Of a stretch of 64,000 nt of DNA, positions 1-7,884 are shown one piece after another; the first letter of the stretch is position 1, and each line of letters starts with the position of its first letter. Under the pieces are notes generated by a model that saw nothing but the letters and a program-made list of their open reading frames with translations, was not told the DNA's origin and did not search any database. Source of the DNA: Streptomyces erythrochromogenes (lineage in GTDB: Bacteria; Actinomycetota; Actinomycetes; Streptomycetales; Streptomycetaceae). The DNA lies in contig NZ_CP108036.1 in the NCBI RefSeq assembly GCF_036170895.1, forward strand, positions 2,914,001 to 2,978,000, given 5' to 3'. The position numbers were made by a program, and so were the translations under genes.

Positions 1-182
1 TTCTCGATACCGCCCTCGATGGCCTCACGGCGCTCTTCCAGAACCTTGTTGATGTTCGGGAGGAGCTTCTTCGCGAGGAAACCGAAGACGATGACGAAGG
101 CGATCAGACCGATGACGAGCTCGGGGATCGGCGGGATGAGGGGGTTTTCCCCGCCCTCAGCCGCGAGAACCATGAGGTTCAC
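1..182 (-). CDS. atpF: ATP synthase F0 subunit b, N-terminal part (cut by window edge)
   Basis: Subunit b is the membrane-anchored peripheral stalk of the F-type ATP synthase, linking F0 to F1. Only about the first 60 codons are present. They encode a short N-terminus, one hydrophobic membrane helix containing ELVIGLIAFVIVFGFLAKK, and the start of the charged stalk (NINKVLEERREAIEGGIE), as in actinobacterial b subunits. I chose the GTG at 182 because a GAAAGG ribosome-binding site lies 7 bases upstream; an internal ATG at 173 is possible. It follows atpE by 42 bases in the same operon. Confidence 0.95.
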   Translation of the reverse strand, partial: MNLMVLAAEGGENPLIPPIPELVIGLIAFVIVFGFLAKKLLPNINKVLEERREAIEGGIE

Positions 183-224
183 TTCAGTGCCTTTCGTCTA
201 GTGGGCTGGTCGTGGATCCGAAGA

Positions 225-536
<312 letters not shown>

Positions 537-1358
537 TCAGTGGTGTTCGGCCAGCGCGCCCTGGATGAAGCTGCAGGCCAGGAGGACGAAGACGTACGCC
601 TGGACGGCCTGGATGAACAGCTCGAAGGCCGTCATCACGAGCACCATGACGAACGAGACGCCGGCGTAGGCGATACCGATGCCGTTCAGCAGGTACCAGC
701 TGGCGATGGTGAAGAGCAGCAGCAGGGTGTGACCGGCGAACATGTTCGCGAACAGTCGCACGGCGTGCGTGAACGGACGGACCAGGACGTTCGAGAAGAA
801 CTCGATGACCATGACCATCGGCAGGACGGCGCCCAGCGACTTGTCGTAGCCCGTGAGGTTCTTGAAGCCACCGACGAAGCCGTGACGCTTGAAGGTCACC
901 GACATCCAGATGACGTAGACGATCAGCGCGAGGATGGCCGGGTACGAGATGATCGACGTCACCGGGAACTGGGCCAGCGGGACGATCGACCAGACGTTGA
1001 GGATCCAGACGAGGAAGAACAGCGAGACCATGAAGGGGACGTACTTCTCGCCCTCCTTCTTGCCCAGCGTCTCGTAGACGATGCCGCGGCGCACGAAGTC
1101 GTATCCGGCCTCAGCGACCATCTGCAGCTTGCCCGGGACGACCTTCGGCTTCCGGAAAGCCATCCAGAAGAAGCCGACGATGATGACCGAGCCCAGCAGG
1201 GCCAGGAGCATCGTCTTGTTGAAGTAGAAGTTGCTGTCCGCGTCGCCGAAGATCGGCTGGAACAGGAACGAGTGCAGGCCGGGAGCCGGGAAGCCACAAC
1301 CGTCGAAGATGTGGCAGTCGGTCTCGAAGGCGAGCACCGTCGTCGGGTCAGCACTCAC
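537..1358 (-). CDS. atpB: ATP synthase F0 subunit a
   Basis: Subunit a is the integral membrane stator that forms the proton half-channels against the c ring. The protein is 273 residues with five or six hydrophobic segments. The essential arginine sits at about residue 201 in the conserved stretch HAVRLFANMFAGH. The open frame extends 12 codons upstream to 1394, but I chose the GTG at 1358 because AAGGAG lies about 7 bases before it and the N-terminus SADPTTVLAFETDCHIF then looks typical. It is followed by atpE and preceded by atpI at a 225-base gap. Confidence 0.95.
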   Translation of the reverse strand: MSADPTTVLAFETDCHIFDGCGFPAPGLHSFLFQPIFGDADSNFYFNKTMLLALLGSVIIVGFFWMAFRKPKVVPGKLQMVAEAGYDFVRRGIVYETLGKKEGEKYVPFMVSLFFLVWILNVWSIVPLAQFPVTSIISYPAILALIVYVIWMSVTFKRHGFVGGFKNLTGYDKSLGAVLPMVMVIEFFSNVLVRPFTHAVRLFANMFAGHTLLLLFTIASWYLLNGIGIAYAGVSFVMVLVMTAFELFIQAVQAYVFVLLACSFIQGALAEHH

Positions 1359-1583
1359 CGCGGGCTCCTTCAGCGTGGCGCATAGGTACGGCAACCTCGT
1401 TGTGTCGGCGCGGCGAGCAGCCGCTGTTCGGCACTGGACTGGTGTTACGAATGATGGGGCGGCGATCAGGCATCGAGCCTCGCGATGGGACAGGCGTCAG
1501 CTCAGATGCCCGCGCCCGCAATGCCGCAGTTGGCACCGGACGATAGCAGGATCTCGAACGCCCACTTATCCCGGCCCTACCCT

Positions 1584-2021
1584 TCACGTCTTAGGTCCCG
1601 GATTTTCGGGCTTGTTGCCCGTCGTCGAGTCCGGTTCGACGTAAAGGATCTTGGCCTTCATGTGCGCGCGGGTCTGCGCGGCGATCCACACGAGGGTGGT
1701 CGCCACGAGCGTGATCGCGAACGCCTTGGGGTTGAACAGGGTGGTGTTCTTGAACGCCGCGACAAACACGAAAAGCAGCAGGATCTGGGCCGTGTAGAGC
1801 ATGAGCCCCATGGCCTGGAAGAGGTGCGGAAGCGATTTCGCCGTGCGCTGCAGAACGACGAATCCGATGCCCATGAACAGGATCACGACCAGCGTCGCGA
1901 CGACCGCTCCGACCGCACCCTTGCCGCCGACGACAAGCCCGCTGATCAACGCGGCGAGTGCGCCGGCGATGGCCGTGGGCACGGCGGCTTGCAGGAGGGA
2001 TCGGACGTCATCTGACCGCAT
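1584..2021 (-). CDS. atpI: ATP synthase protein I
   Basis: AtpI is a small, poorly conserved membrane protein encoded first in many ATP synthase operons. It is thought to help c-ring assembly or Mg/Ca handling. The 145-residue product has four hydrophobic segments (about residues 15-35, 37-57, 74-92 and 98-118) and a polar C-terminal tail. Its place directly upstream of atpB, on the same strand, supports the call more than its sequence does. A GGAG ribosome-binding site lies 9 bases before the ATG. The promoter of the operon should lie in the 577-base gap upstream. Confidence 0.88.
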   Translation of the reverse strand: MRSDDVRSLLQAAVPTAIAGALAALISGLVVGGKGAVGAVVATLVVILFMGIGFVVLQRTAKSLPHLFQAMGLMLYTAQILLLFVFVAAFKNTTLFNPKAFAITLVATTLVWIAAQTRAHMKAKILYVEPDSTTGNKPENPGPKT

Positions 2022-2598
2022 GGCGGTTTGCTCCGCGTGGTGGTGGGGGCACTGGACTCGTACGGGACGAGCGTAAGCCCGGTCCGAGAGAGAACCTCGG
2101 GCCGAGAGACCGTCGCACTACGGTCCTTCGGCTCTGTCGCCGGGTTTAGTGAACGGTATCACAAACTATTTGATGAGAGCTTTACCTGCTGGGTGTGCCG
2201 ACTGTCACACATGAGAGTGACCCTGCGCGTGTGTGCACCCCACCCCGGCGGAATGTCTGGTAGTGCGGCTTTGGGGCTGAAACGGCAGCCGTCATCAACG
2301 AGCACGATCGAGGCTGACGGACGCGCGGCCTTGACCGCGCACGGCAGCGCGGGCCCCTGCTTCCGCACGGGCCCGCGCCGATGAAATCGTCGATCGGATC
2401 AGCAACCGATGTTCTTGATGCCCGTTCCGGACGTCCGGTTCGGGGGACCCGCAGGACGTCCGGACACTCGGACATCTATGGCAATGAACATCCCTTTTGA
2501 CCGATCGGGCACTTACGGGCACTGGTCCGGGTCGCGCACGAGAACAGGCCCGGGGTGCCGTGTGCCAGGGAAGGCGGGGGCGCCGTTTGCCCGGGATG
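2022..2598. other. 577-base non-coding leader of the atp operon
   Basis: No credible gene is seen; the short frames here have no recognisable protein features. The stretch 2145-2180 is unusually AT-rich for this genome and contains a Rex-like operator (listed separately). It is the most likely promoter area for atpI, but I cannot name -35/-10 boxes with confidence. A second spaced inverted repeat, TGTG-N10-CACA, is seen near 2195-2212. The stretch also carries the 3' end of the upstream transferase transcript. Confidence 0.6.
2148..2163 (-). promoter_or_regulatory. Putative Rex operator (ROP) upstream of atpI
   Basis: Read on the minus strand the site is TGTGATACCGTTCACT. It matches the Streptomyces Rex operator consensus TGTGAACGCGTTCACA at 12 of 16 positions, including TGTGA at one end and GTTCAC at the other. 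Rex is the NADH/NAD+-sensing repressor of respiratory genes in Streptomyces. The site lies 127 bp upstream of the atpI start in the AT-rich part of the leader, where a promoter-blocking operator would be expected. Control of the atp operon by Rex is inferred from the motif only. Confidence 0.55.
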
Positions 2599-3933
2599 TC
2601 AGCGGGTGGATTCAGCCTTGCGCCGCTCGGGGAAGCGCGAACGGGGGCCCACGGCGGTTGCGCCGTTGACGCCCGAGACGCCCGCGGCGATCGGCCTGGC
2701 GGGCTGGGGTTCGGCGCCCGACGCGTCCTGTGCGGCCGCCTCCGCGGCCGCCTCGGCCGCGCGTGCGGAGTGCCGGTAGCGCGGCGGGACCAGGCGCTCG
2801 GCCCAGGCCGGCGTGCGCGGCGTGAAGCGCGGCAGGAGCAGCAGGAACAGGCCCACCGCGCTGAGCACGGCGATCACCAGCACGATCCACATCGCGGTGG
2901 AGTGCACGGAGTAGGCGACAGTGCCGAAGGCGATCAGGCCGGACCAGAAGTACATGATCAGGACCGCGCGGCTGTGCGAGTGGCCGAGTTCCAGCAGCCG
3001 GTGGTGCAGGTGCCCGCGGTCGGCCGCGAACGGCGACTGGCCGTTCCACGTACGCCGCACGATGGCCAGGATCAGGTCCGCCATCGGGATCGCGATGACC
3101 GTCAGGGGCAGGATCAGCGGGATGTAGGCGGGCAGCATCGCGTGCGTCGCGTTGCGCTCACCACCGGCGAACAGGGCCAGCGCGTCCGGGTCCACCTGAC
3201 CCGTCAGGGAGATCGCCGCGGCGGCCAGGACCAGTCCGATGAGCATCGAGCCGGAGTCGCCCATGAAGATCCGCGCCGGGTGCATGTTGTGCGGCAGGAA
3301 GCCCAGGCACATGCCCATCAGGATCGCGGCGAACAGGGTCGCGGGGGCCGCGGACTCGATCCCGTAGCCGAACCAGATCCGGTAGGCGTACAGGAAGAGC
3401 GCGGCGGCGGCGATGCAGACCATGCCCGCGGCGAGGCCGTCGAGGCCGTCCACGAAGTTCACCGCGTTGATGGTGATGACGACGAGCGCCACCGTGAGCA
3501 GGTTGCCCTGCCACTGGGTGAGCGGGACCGTGCCGATGAACGGGACCGGGATCCACAGGATCGTCAGGCCCTGCATGACCATCACGCCGGCGGAGATCAT
3601 CTGCGCGCCGAGCTTGATCAGAGCGTCGATCTCGAACTTGTCGTCCAGTACGCCGATCAGCCAGATCAGGGCGGCGCCGGAGAGCAGTGCCCGCGGTTCG
3701 TTCGACTTCTCGAAGACCGCGTTGAGGTTCTGCAGGTGGTCCGCGACCAGCAGGCCCGCGCACAGGCCGCCGAACATCGCGATCCCGCCGAGGCGCGGCG
3801 TCGGCTCGCGGTGCACGTCGCGGGCGCGGATCTCCGGCATGGCCCCGGCCGCGATCGCGAACTTCCGCACGGGCCCGGTCAGCAGGTAGGTCACCGCGAC
3901 CGTGACGCAAAGCGTCAGCAGATATTCACGCAC
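2599..3933 (-). CDS. MraY/WecA-family undecaprenyl-phosphate sugar-1-phosphate transferase
   Basis: Polytopic membrane enzyme that transfers a sugar-1-phosphate (probably GlcNAc-1-P) from a UDP-sugar to undecaprenyl phosphate, the first step of wall polymer assembly. About 444 residues with around 11 hydrophobic segments. Family motifs seen are VLDDKFEID, NAVNFVDGLDGLAAG, MGDSGSMLIG and the histidine-rich RGHLHHRLLELGHS. A polar Ala-rich tail of about 60 residues follows the last helix. I chose the GTG at 3933 (VREYLLTLC); the frame is open to a GTG at 3972 and neither has a strong ribosome-binding site. In this genome type it probably serves teichoic or teichuronic-type glycopolymers together with the nearby LCP ligase. 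Confidence 0.88.
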   Translation of the reverse strand: MREYLLTLCVTVAVTYLLTGPVRKFAIAAGAMPEIRARDVHREPTPRLGGIAMFGGLCAGLLVADHLQNLNAVFEKSNEPRALLSGAALIWLIGVLDDKFEIDALIKLGAQMISAGVMVMQGLTILWIPVPFIGTVPLTQWQGNLLTVALVVITINAVNFVDGLDGLAAGMVCIAAAALFLYAYRIWFGYGIESAAPATLFAAILMGMCLGFLPHNMHPARIFMGDSGSMLIGLVLAAAAISLTGQVDPDALALFAGGERNATHAMLPAYIPLILPLTVIAIPMADLILAIVRRTWNGQSPFAADRGHLHHRLLELGHSHSRAVLIMYFWSGLIAFGTVAYSVHSTAMWIVLVIAVLSAVGLFLLLLPRFTPRTPAWAERLVPPRYRHSARAAEAAAEAAAQDASGAEPQPARPIAAGVSGVNGATAVGPRSRFPERRKAESTR

Positions 3934-4006
3934 TGGCTGCCCCAGATGTATCGCCGGCCATCTCAGCCCCACACATTAGCTGCGATGTCCCCTCCACCGA
4001 GGACGC

Positions 4007-4040
4007 GAGGGGTCGGTATACCGGTTCCACTACACCCCTC
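4007..4040 (-). terminator. Inverted repeat after glyA
   Basis: GAGGGGT at 4007-4013 pairs with ACCCCTC at 4034-4040, and the loop contains the palindrome CGGTATACCG. It lies directly downstream of the minus-strand glyA stop and upstream of the transferase gene, so a terminator is the simplest reading. No T-tract follows, as is usual in Streptomyces. Confidence 0.4.
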
Positions 4041-4049
4041 TTGTCCCAT

Positions 4050-5279
4050 TTACTCCCCGTAAGGGGGAAATCCTGCTGTGAGCTCGCCGACCTCCGAACG
4101 TGTCTGCGCGGCGTCCCCGTGCAGCGCGGCGGCGAACAGCTCCGCGATCCGGAGCATCTGCGGCTCCCCCATCCCCTGGGTGGTCACGGCGGCCGTCCCC
4201 AGCCGTACGCCCCGCTGGTCCCCGTACGGCAGCACGCACGTGTCCAGCACGATGCCGGCGGCGGCCAGCCGGCCGCGGGCGGTCGGGCCGTCCACGCCCA
4301 GCGGCGCCGGGTCGGCGGTGATCATGTGCGTGTCGGTGCCGCCGGTGGTGATCGTGAACCCGCGCTCCTCCAGCGCCCCGGCCAGCGCCCGGGCATTGGA
4401 GACCACGCGGTGGGCGTAGGTGGCGAAGGCCGGCCGGGCCGCCTCGCCGAAGGCCACCGCCTTGGCGGCGATGGTGTGCATCTGGGCCCCGCCCTGGGTG
4501 AAGGGGAACACCGCCCGGTCGATGCGCTCGGCGAACTCGGCGCCGCACAGGACCATCCCGCCGCGCGGCCCGCGCAGCACCTTGTGCGTGGTCGCGCAGA
4601 CGACGTCGGCGTAGGGCACCGGACTCGGCGCGGCCCCGCCGGCCACCAGCCCGATGGGATGCGCGGCATCGGCGATCAGATACGCCCCGACCTCGTCGGC
4701 GATCTCCCGGAAGGCCGAGTACTCGGGGTGGCGGGGGTAGGAGATGGACCCGCACACGATGGCCTTGGGCCGGTGCGCCCGGGCGAGGTCCTGCACCTGC
4801 CGGTAGTCGATGAGGCCCGTCCCGGCGTCGACCCCGTAACCGACGAAGGTGAACCACTGGCCCGAGGAGTTGGCGGGCGAGCCGTGCGTGAGGTGTCCCC
4901 CGTACGGGAGCCCCATCGCCAGCACGGTGTCCCCCGGCCGCAGCAGCGCCGCGTAGGCGGCCAGGACGGCCGAGGATCCGGAATGCGGCTGCACGTTCGC
5001 GTGCTCGGTCCCGAACAGCGCCTTGGCCCGCTCGACGGCGATCTGCTCGGCCAGGTCGGCGTACTCGCAGCCGCCGTGGTAGCGGGCGCCGGGGTAGCCC
5101 TCGGCGTACTTGTTGGCGAGCGGGGACCCCAGCGCCGTCAGGACGGCCGTCGAGGTGAAGTTCTCCGCGGCGCTCAGCTGCAGCGTGCCGGCCTGCCTGC
5201 GGCCCTCCCCGGCGAGTACGTCGGCCATCTGCGGGTCCTGCCGGCGCAGCAGGTCCGTGGGCTGGGTGATGACGCTCAT
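4050..5279 (-). CDS. glyA: Serine hydroxymethyltransferase-like PLP enzyme (diverged paralogue)
   Basis: SHMT interconverts serine and glycine with transfer of a one-carbon unit to tetrahydrofolate. The 409-residue protein is full length. It keeps the substrate stretch SAAENFTS, the NKYAEGYPG(A)RYHGG segment, the cofactor aspartate at about D204 and the PLP lysine K233 in TTHKVLRGPRGG. It departs from canonical SHMT in DAAHPIGLVAGG (usually D-x-AHIAGLVA) and in TTHKVL (usually TTHKTL). This looks like a second, diverged SHMT rather than the housekeeping copy, so a related aldolase-type activity is possible. GGAG precedes the ATG. A tandem repeat array lies upstream. Confidence 0.82.
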   Translation of the reverse strand: MSVITQPTDLLRRQDPQMADVLAGEGRRQAGTLQLSAAENFTSTAVLTALGSPLANKYAEGYPGARYHGGCEYADLAEQIAVERAKALFGTEHANVQPHSGSSAVLAAYAALLRPGDTVLAMGLPYGGHLTHGSPANSSGQWFTFVGYGVDAGTGLIDYRQVQDLARAHRPKAIVCGSISYPRHPEYSAFREIADEVGAYLIADAAHPIGLVAGGAAPSPVPYADVVCATTHKVLRGPRGGMVLCGAEFAERIDRAVFPFTQGGAQMHTIAAKAVAFGEAARPAFATYAHRVVSNARALAGALEERGFTITTGGTDTHMITADPAPLGVDGPTARGRLAAAGIVLDTCVLPYGDQRGVRLGTAAVTTQGMGEPQMLRIAELFAAALHGDAAQTRSEVGELTAGFPPYGE

Positions 5280-5360
5280 GGCGCGACTCCAGGGGGGTAC
5301 CGGGTACCAGCCACTGTAGGCCCGGCCCGCCCGTCACGCCTCGCGGCACCGCCGCCCCTC

Positions 5361-5719
5361 CGGCCGCCGGAGTCACCGGCGGGCCGTCACACCCGTCAGA
5401 GCCGTCACCACGGGGTCCAGCGCCCGGTCGAGCACCTCCCCGACGCGCACCTCACACCGCTCGGCCCCGGGGGGCCTCCCGGGCATCGGCCCGCTGCGCC
5501 GACCTCCGGCCGCCGGAGTCAGCGGCGGGCCGTCACGCCCGTCAGGGCCGTCACCACGGGGTCCAGCGCCTGGTCGAGCACCTCCCCGACGCGCACCTCA
5601 CACCGCTCGGCCCCGGGGGGCCTCCCGGGCATCGGCCCGCTGCGCCGGCCTCCGGCCGCCGGAGTCAGCGGCGGGCCGTCACGCCCGTCAGGGCCGTCAC
5701 CACGGGGTCCAGCGCCTGG
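5361..5719. repeat. 146-bp tandem direct repeat, two full copies plus a 67-bp partial
   Basis: Units begin at 5361, 5507 and 5653, an exact 146-base period. The first two run full length; the third matches for about 67 bases before diverging at about 5720 inside the neighbouring gene. Each unit includes a copy of the last codons and stop of the phosphatase-like gene (reading ALDPVVTALTGVTARR on the minus strand) and a GC-rich near-palindrome around CCCGGGGGGCCTCCCGGG. Copies 2 and 3 are almost identical and copy 1 is more diverged, so the array probably grew by duplication of the 3' end of that gene. It fills the 385-base gap between the phosphatase-like stop and the glyA start. Confidence 0.95.
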
Positions 5720-6297
5720 TTGATCTCGTCGCCGATGGAGCGGAAGAAGGTGATGGGGGCGCCGTACGGGTCGTAGACCTCGTCCGCGTCGGGCGACGGC
5801 GCCAGCAGCCACCCGCGCAGCGCCGCGGCGGCCCGTACGAGCGCCCGCGCCCGCTCCGCCATGCCGTCGTCCAGCGGCGGCAGCGTGGCCGGGTCTATGG
5901 CCCGGACCAGCCGGGTGAACTCCTTGAGCGTGAAGGTGCGCAGCCCCGCCGAATGCCCCATCGAGATGACCTGCGCACGGTGGTCGCGCGTGGCGGTCAG
6001 CACCAGGTCGGCGCGTATGACGTGCTCGTCCAGCAGCTCGCGGCCGGTGAACCCGGACGCGTCCGCCCCGAAGTCCTCCAGCACGGCGGCCGCGTTCGCC
6101 TCCATCGGGGCGCCCTCGTGGCCCCACGTGCCGGCGCTCTCCACGATGAGGTCGCCGCCGACGGGGCCGCCGAGGCGGTGCGAGAGGGCGTGCCGGGTCA
6201 GCCGCTCGGTGATCGGCGAGCGGCACACGTTGCCCGTGCTGACGTGGAGTATGCGGAAAGTGTTTCCCCCTGCTATGCCACGCCCCTCAGGGCTCAC
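5665..6297 (-). CDS. Low-molecular-weight protein-tyrosine-phosphatase-like protein, nucleophile Cys replaced by Ser
   Basis: A 210-residue protein with the low-Mr PTP fold signatures. The P-loop reads HVSTGNVCRSP (about residues 18-28) and the general-acid loop VYDPYG is near the C-terminus. In active family members the P-loop is C-x5-R; here the first cysteine is Ser20 (codon AGC), while the second cysteine and the arginine are kept. Classic cysteine-based catalysis should therefore be lost, so it may be a pseudophosphatase or phosphate-binding regulator. I chose the GTG at 6297 because it overlaps the upstream sua5 stop by four bases (GTGA), which implies translational coupling. Its 3' end is duplicated in the adjacent 146-bp repeats. 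Confidence 0.8.
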   Translation of the reverse strand: MSPEGRGIAGGNTFRILHVSTGNVCRSPITERLTRHALSHRLGGPVGGDLIVESAGTWGHEGAPMEANAAAVLEDFGADASGFTGRELLDEHVIRADLVLTATRDHRAQVISMGHSAGLRTFTLKEFTRLVRAIDPATLPPLDDGMAERARALVRAAAALRGWLLAPSPDADEVYDPYGAPITFFRSIGDEINQALDPVVTALTGVTARR

Positions 6298-6941
6298 GGG
6301 GCCACCTCGAGGTCGGGTACGACCTCCCGCAGCTGGTCGGCGCTCAGCGCCCCCTCGCGCAGCAGCACGGGAACCTTCCCCGTGACGTCGACGATCGACG
6401 ACGGCTCGATGCCGGGCGTCGGACCGCCGTCCAGGTAGACCGACACCGAGTCGCCGAGCATCTCGCGCGCCGCGTCGCAGTCCTCGGGAGCCGGGTGCCC
6501 GGAGAGGTTGGCCGAGGACACCGCCATCGGGCCGACCTCCGTCAGCAGCTCGATGGCGACGGGGTGCAGCGGCATGCGCACGGCCACGGTGCCCCGGGTG
6601 TCGCCCAGGTCCCACGCCAGCGAGGGCTGGTGCTTGGCGACCAGCGTCAGCGCACCGGGCCAGAAGGCGTCGACGAGCTCCCAGGCCTGCTCGGAGAAGT
6701 CCGTGACGAGGCCGTGCAGGGTGTTCGGGGATCCGATGAGCACCGGGGTGGGCATGCCGCGGCCGCGCCCCTTGGCGGCGAGCAGGTCGTGCACGGCCTC
6801 CGGGCTGAAGGCGTCCGCGCCGATCCCGTACAGGGTGTCGGTGGGCAGCACGACGAGCTCGCCGCGGCGCACGGCGGATGCGGCTTCGCGCAGACCCGTC
6901 TTGCGGTCCGTCGCGTCGTTGCAGTCGTATCGCCGGGCCAT
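6294..6941 (-). CDS. sua5: L-threonylcarbamoyladenylate synthase (Sua5/YrdC/YwlC family)
   Basis: Makes threonylcarbamoyl-AMP from threonine, bicarbonate and ATP, the first step of the universal t6A37 modification of ANN-decoding tRNAs. The 215-residue protein is a single YrdC domain. Visible motifs are LPTDTLYGIGADA, the basic K-x-R-x-R-like stretch AAKGRGRGMPTPVLIG, RMPLHP and SSANLSGHPAP. It lacks the extra C-terminal Sua5 domain, so it is closer to the short TsaC/YwlC form. It lies 49 bases downstream of prmC and overlaps the phosphatase-like gene by four bases, forming a translation-related operon. Confidence 0.92.
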   Translation of the reverse strand: MARRYDCNDATDRKTGLREAASAVRRGELVVLPTDTLYGIGADAFSPEAVHDLLAAKGRGRGMPTPVLIGSPNTLHGLVTDFSEQAWELVDAFWPGALTLVAKHQPSLAWDLGDTRGTVAVRMPLHPVAIELLTEVGPMAVSSANLSGHPAPEDCDAAREMLGDSVSVYLDGGPTPGIEPSSIVDVTGKVPVLLREGALSADQLREVVPDLEVAP

Positions 6942-6990
6942 CAGCGGGCCTCCTCGTGCAGCAGGGTGGGGGCGGGGGTCGTCGCGCCGG

Positions 6991-7836
6991 TCACGGCAGT
7001 GCCTTGCGGGCGGTGGCGAAGCGCGGGCGGTTGTTGAGGTCGGGGTGGTCGGCCGCGTCGGCCCAGCCCCGTTCCTCGGCGAAGATCCACGGGACCTGGC
7101 CGCCCTGCGTGTCGGCGTGCTCGACGACGACGATGCCGCCGGGGCGCAGCAGCCGGTGGGCGGTGCGTTCGAGGCCCCGGATGGTGTCGAGGCCGTCCTC
7201 GCCGGAGAAGAGCGCCATCTCCGGGTCGTGGTCGCGGGCCTCGGGCGCCACGTACTCCCACTCGGTGAGCGGGATGTACGGAGGGTTGGAGATGACCAGG
7301 TCGACCTGGCCGTCGAGCTCGGGCAGCGCGCTCAGGGCGTCGCCCTGGTGGACGGTGACCCGGGAGCCCTCGGCGTTCTTGCGGGTCCACCGCAGGGCGT
7401 CCTCGGACAGCTCGACCGCGTGCACGCGCGAGCGCGGCACCTCCTGGGCCATGGCCAGCGCGATCGCACCGGATCCGGTGCACAGGTCGACGATCAGCGG
7501 CTCGACGACGTCCATCGCCCGGACGGCCTGTATGGCCCAGTCCACGACCGACTCGGTCTCGGGCCGGGGCACGAAGACCCCGGGCCCGACCTGGAGCTCC
7601 AGGTACCGGAAGAAGGCGCGCCCGGTGATGTGCTGGAGCGGCTCGCGCGCCTCGCGGCGGGCGACGGCCTCCCAGTAGCGGGCGTCGAAGTCCGCGTCCT
7701 TGACGTGGTGCAGTTCCCCCCGTTTGACGCCGTGCACGAAGGCTGCGAGCTCCTCCGCGTCGAAGCGCGGTGAGGGCACGCCGGCGGCGGCCAGCCGCTG
7801 GGTGGCCTGGGCCACCTCGGCAAGCAGCAAGTTCAC
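6991..7836 (-). CDS. prmC: Peptide chain release factor N5-glutamine methyltransferase
   Basis: PrmC (HemK) methylates the glutamine of the GGQ motif in release factors, using S-adenosylmethionine, which raises termination efficiency. In this 281-residue protein the N-terminal helical domain is followed by a Rossmann-type methyltransferase domain. The SAM motif DLCTGSGAIAL is at about 117-127 and the signature NPPY at 184-187. It lies directly downstream of prfA, which encodes its substrate, with a 48-base gap. Confidence 0.95.
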   Translation of the reverse strand: MNLLLAEVAQATQRLAAAGVPSPRFDAEELAAFVHGVKRGELHHVKDADFDARYWEAVARREAREPLQHITGRAFFRYLELQVGPGVFVPRPETESVVDWAIQAVRAMDVVEPLIVDLCTGSGAIALAMAQEVPRSRVHAVELSEDALRWTRKNAEGSRVTVHQGDALSALPELDGQVDLVISNPPYIPLTEWEYVAPEARDHDPEMALFSGEDGLDTIRGLERTAHRLLRPGGIVVVEHADTQGGQVPWIFAEERGWADAADHPDLNNRPRFATARKALP

Positions 7837-7884
7837 GCTGGTCCTCCGGGCTGCTGTCGTACGGGGGGGTGAAGCGGGTTCCGG

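Noticed and set aside
5361..5719. Insertion element or CRISPR at the 146-bp repeats
   Set aside because: There is no transposase, terminal inverted repeat or spacer; the unit is copied from the neighbouring gene end.
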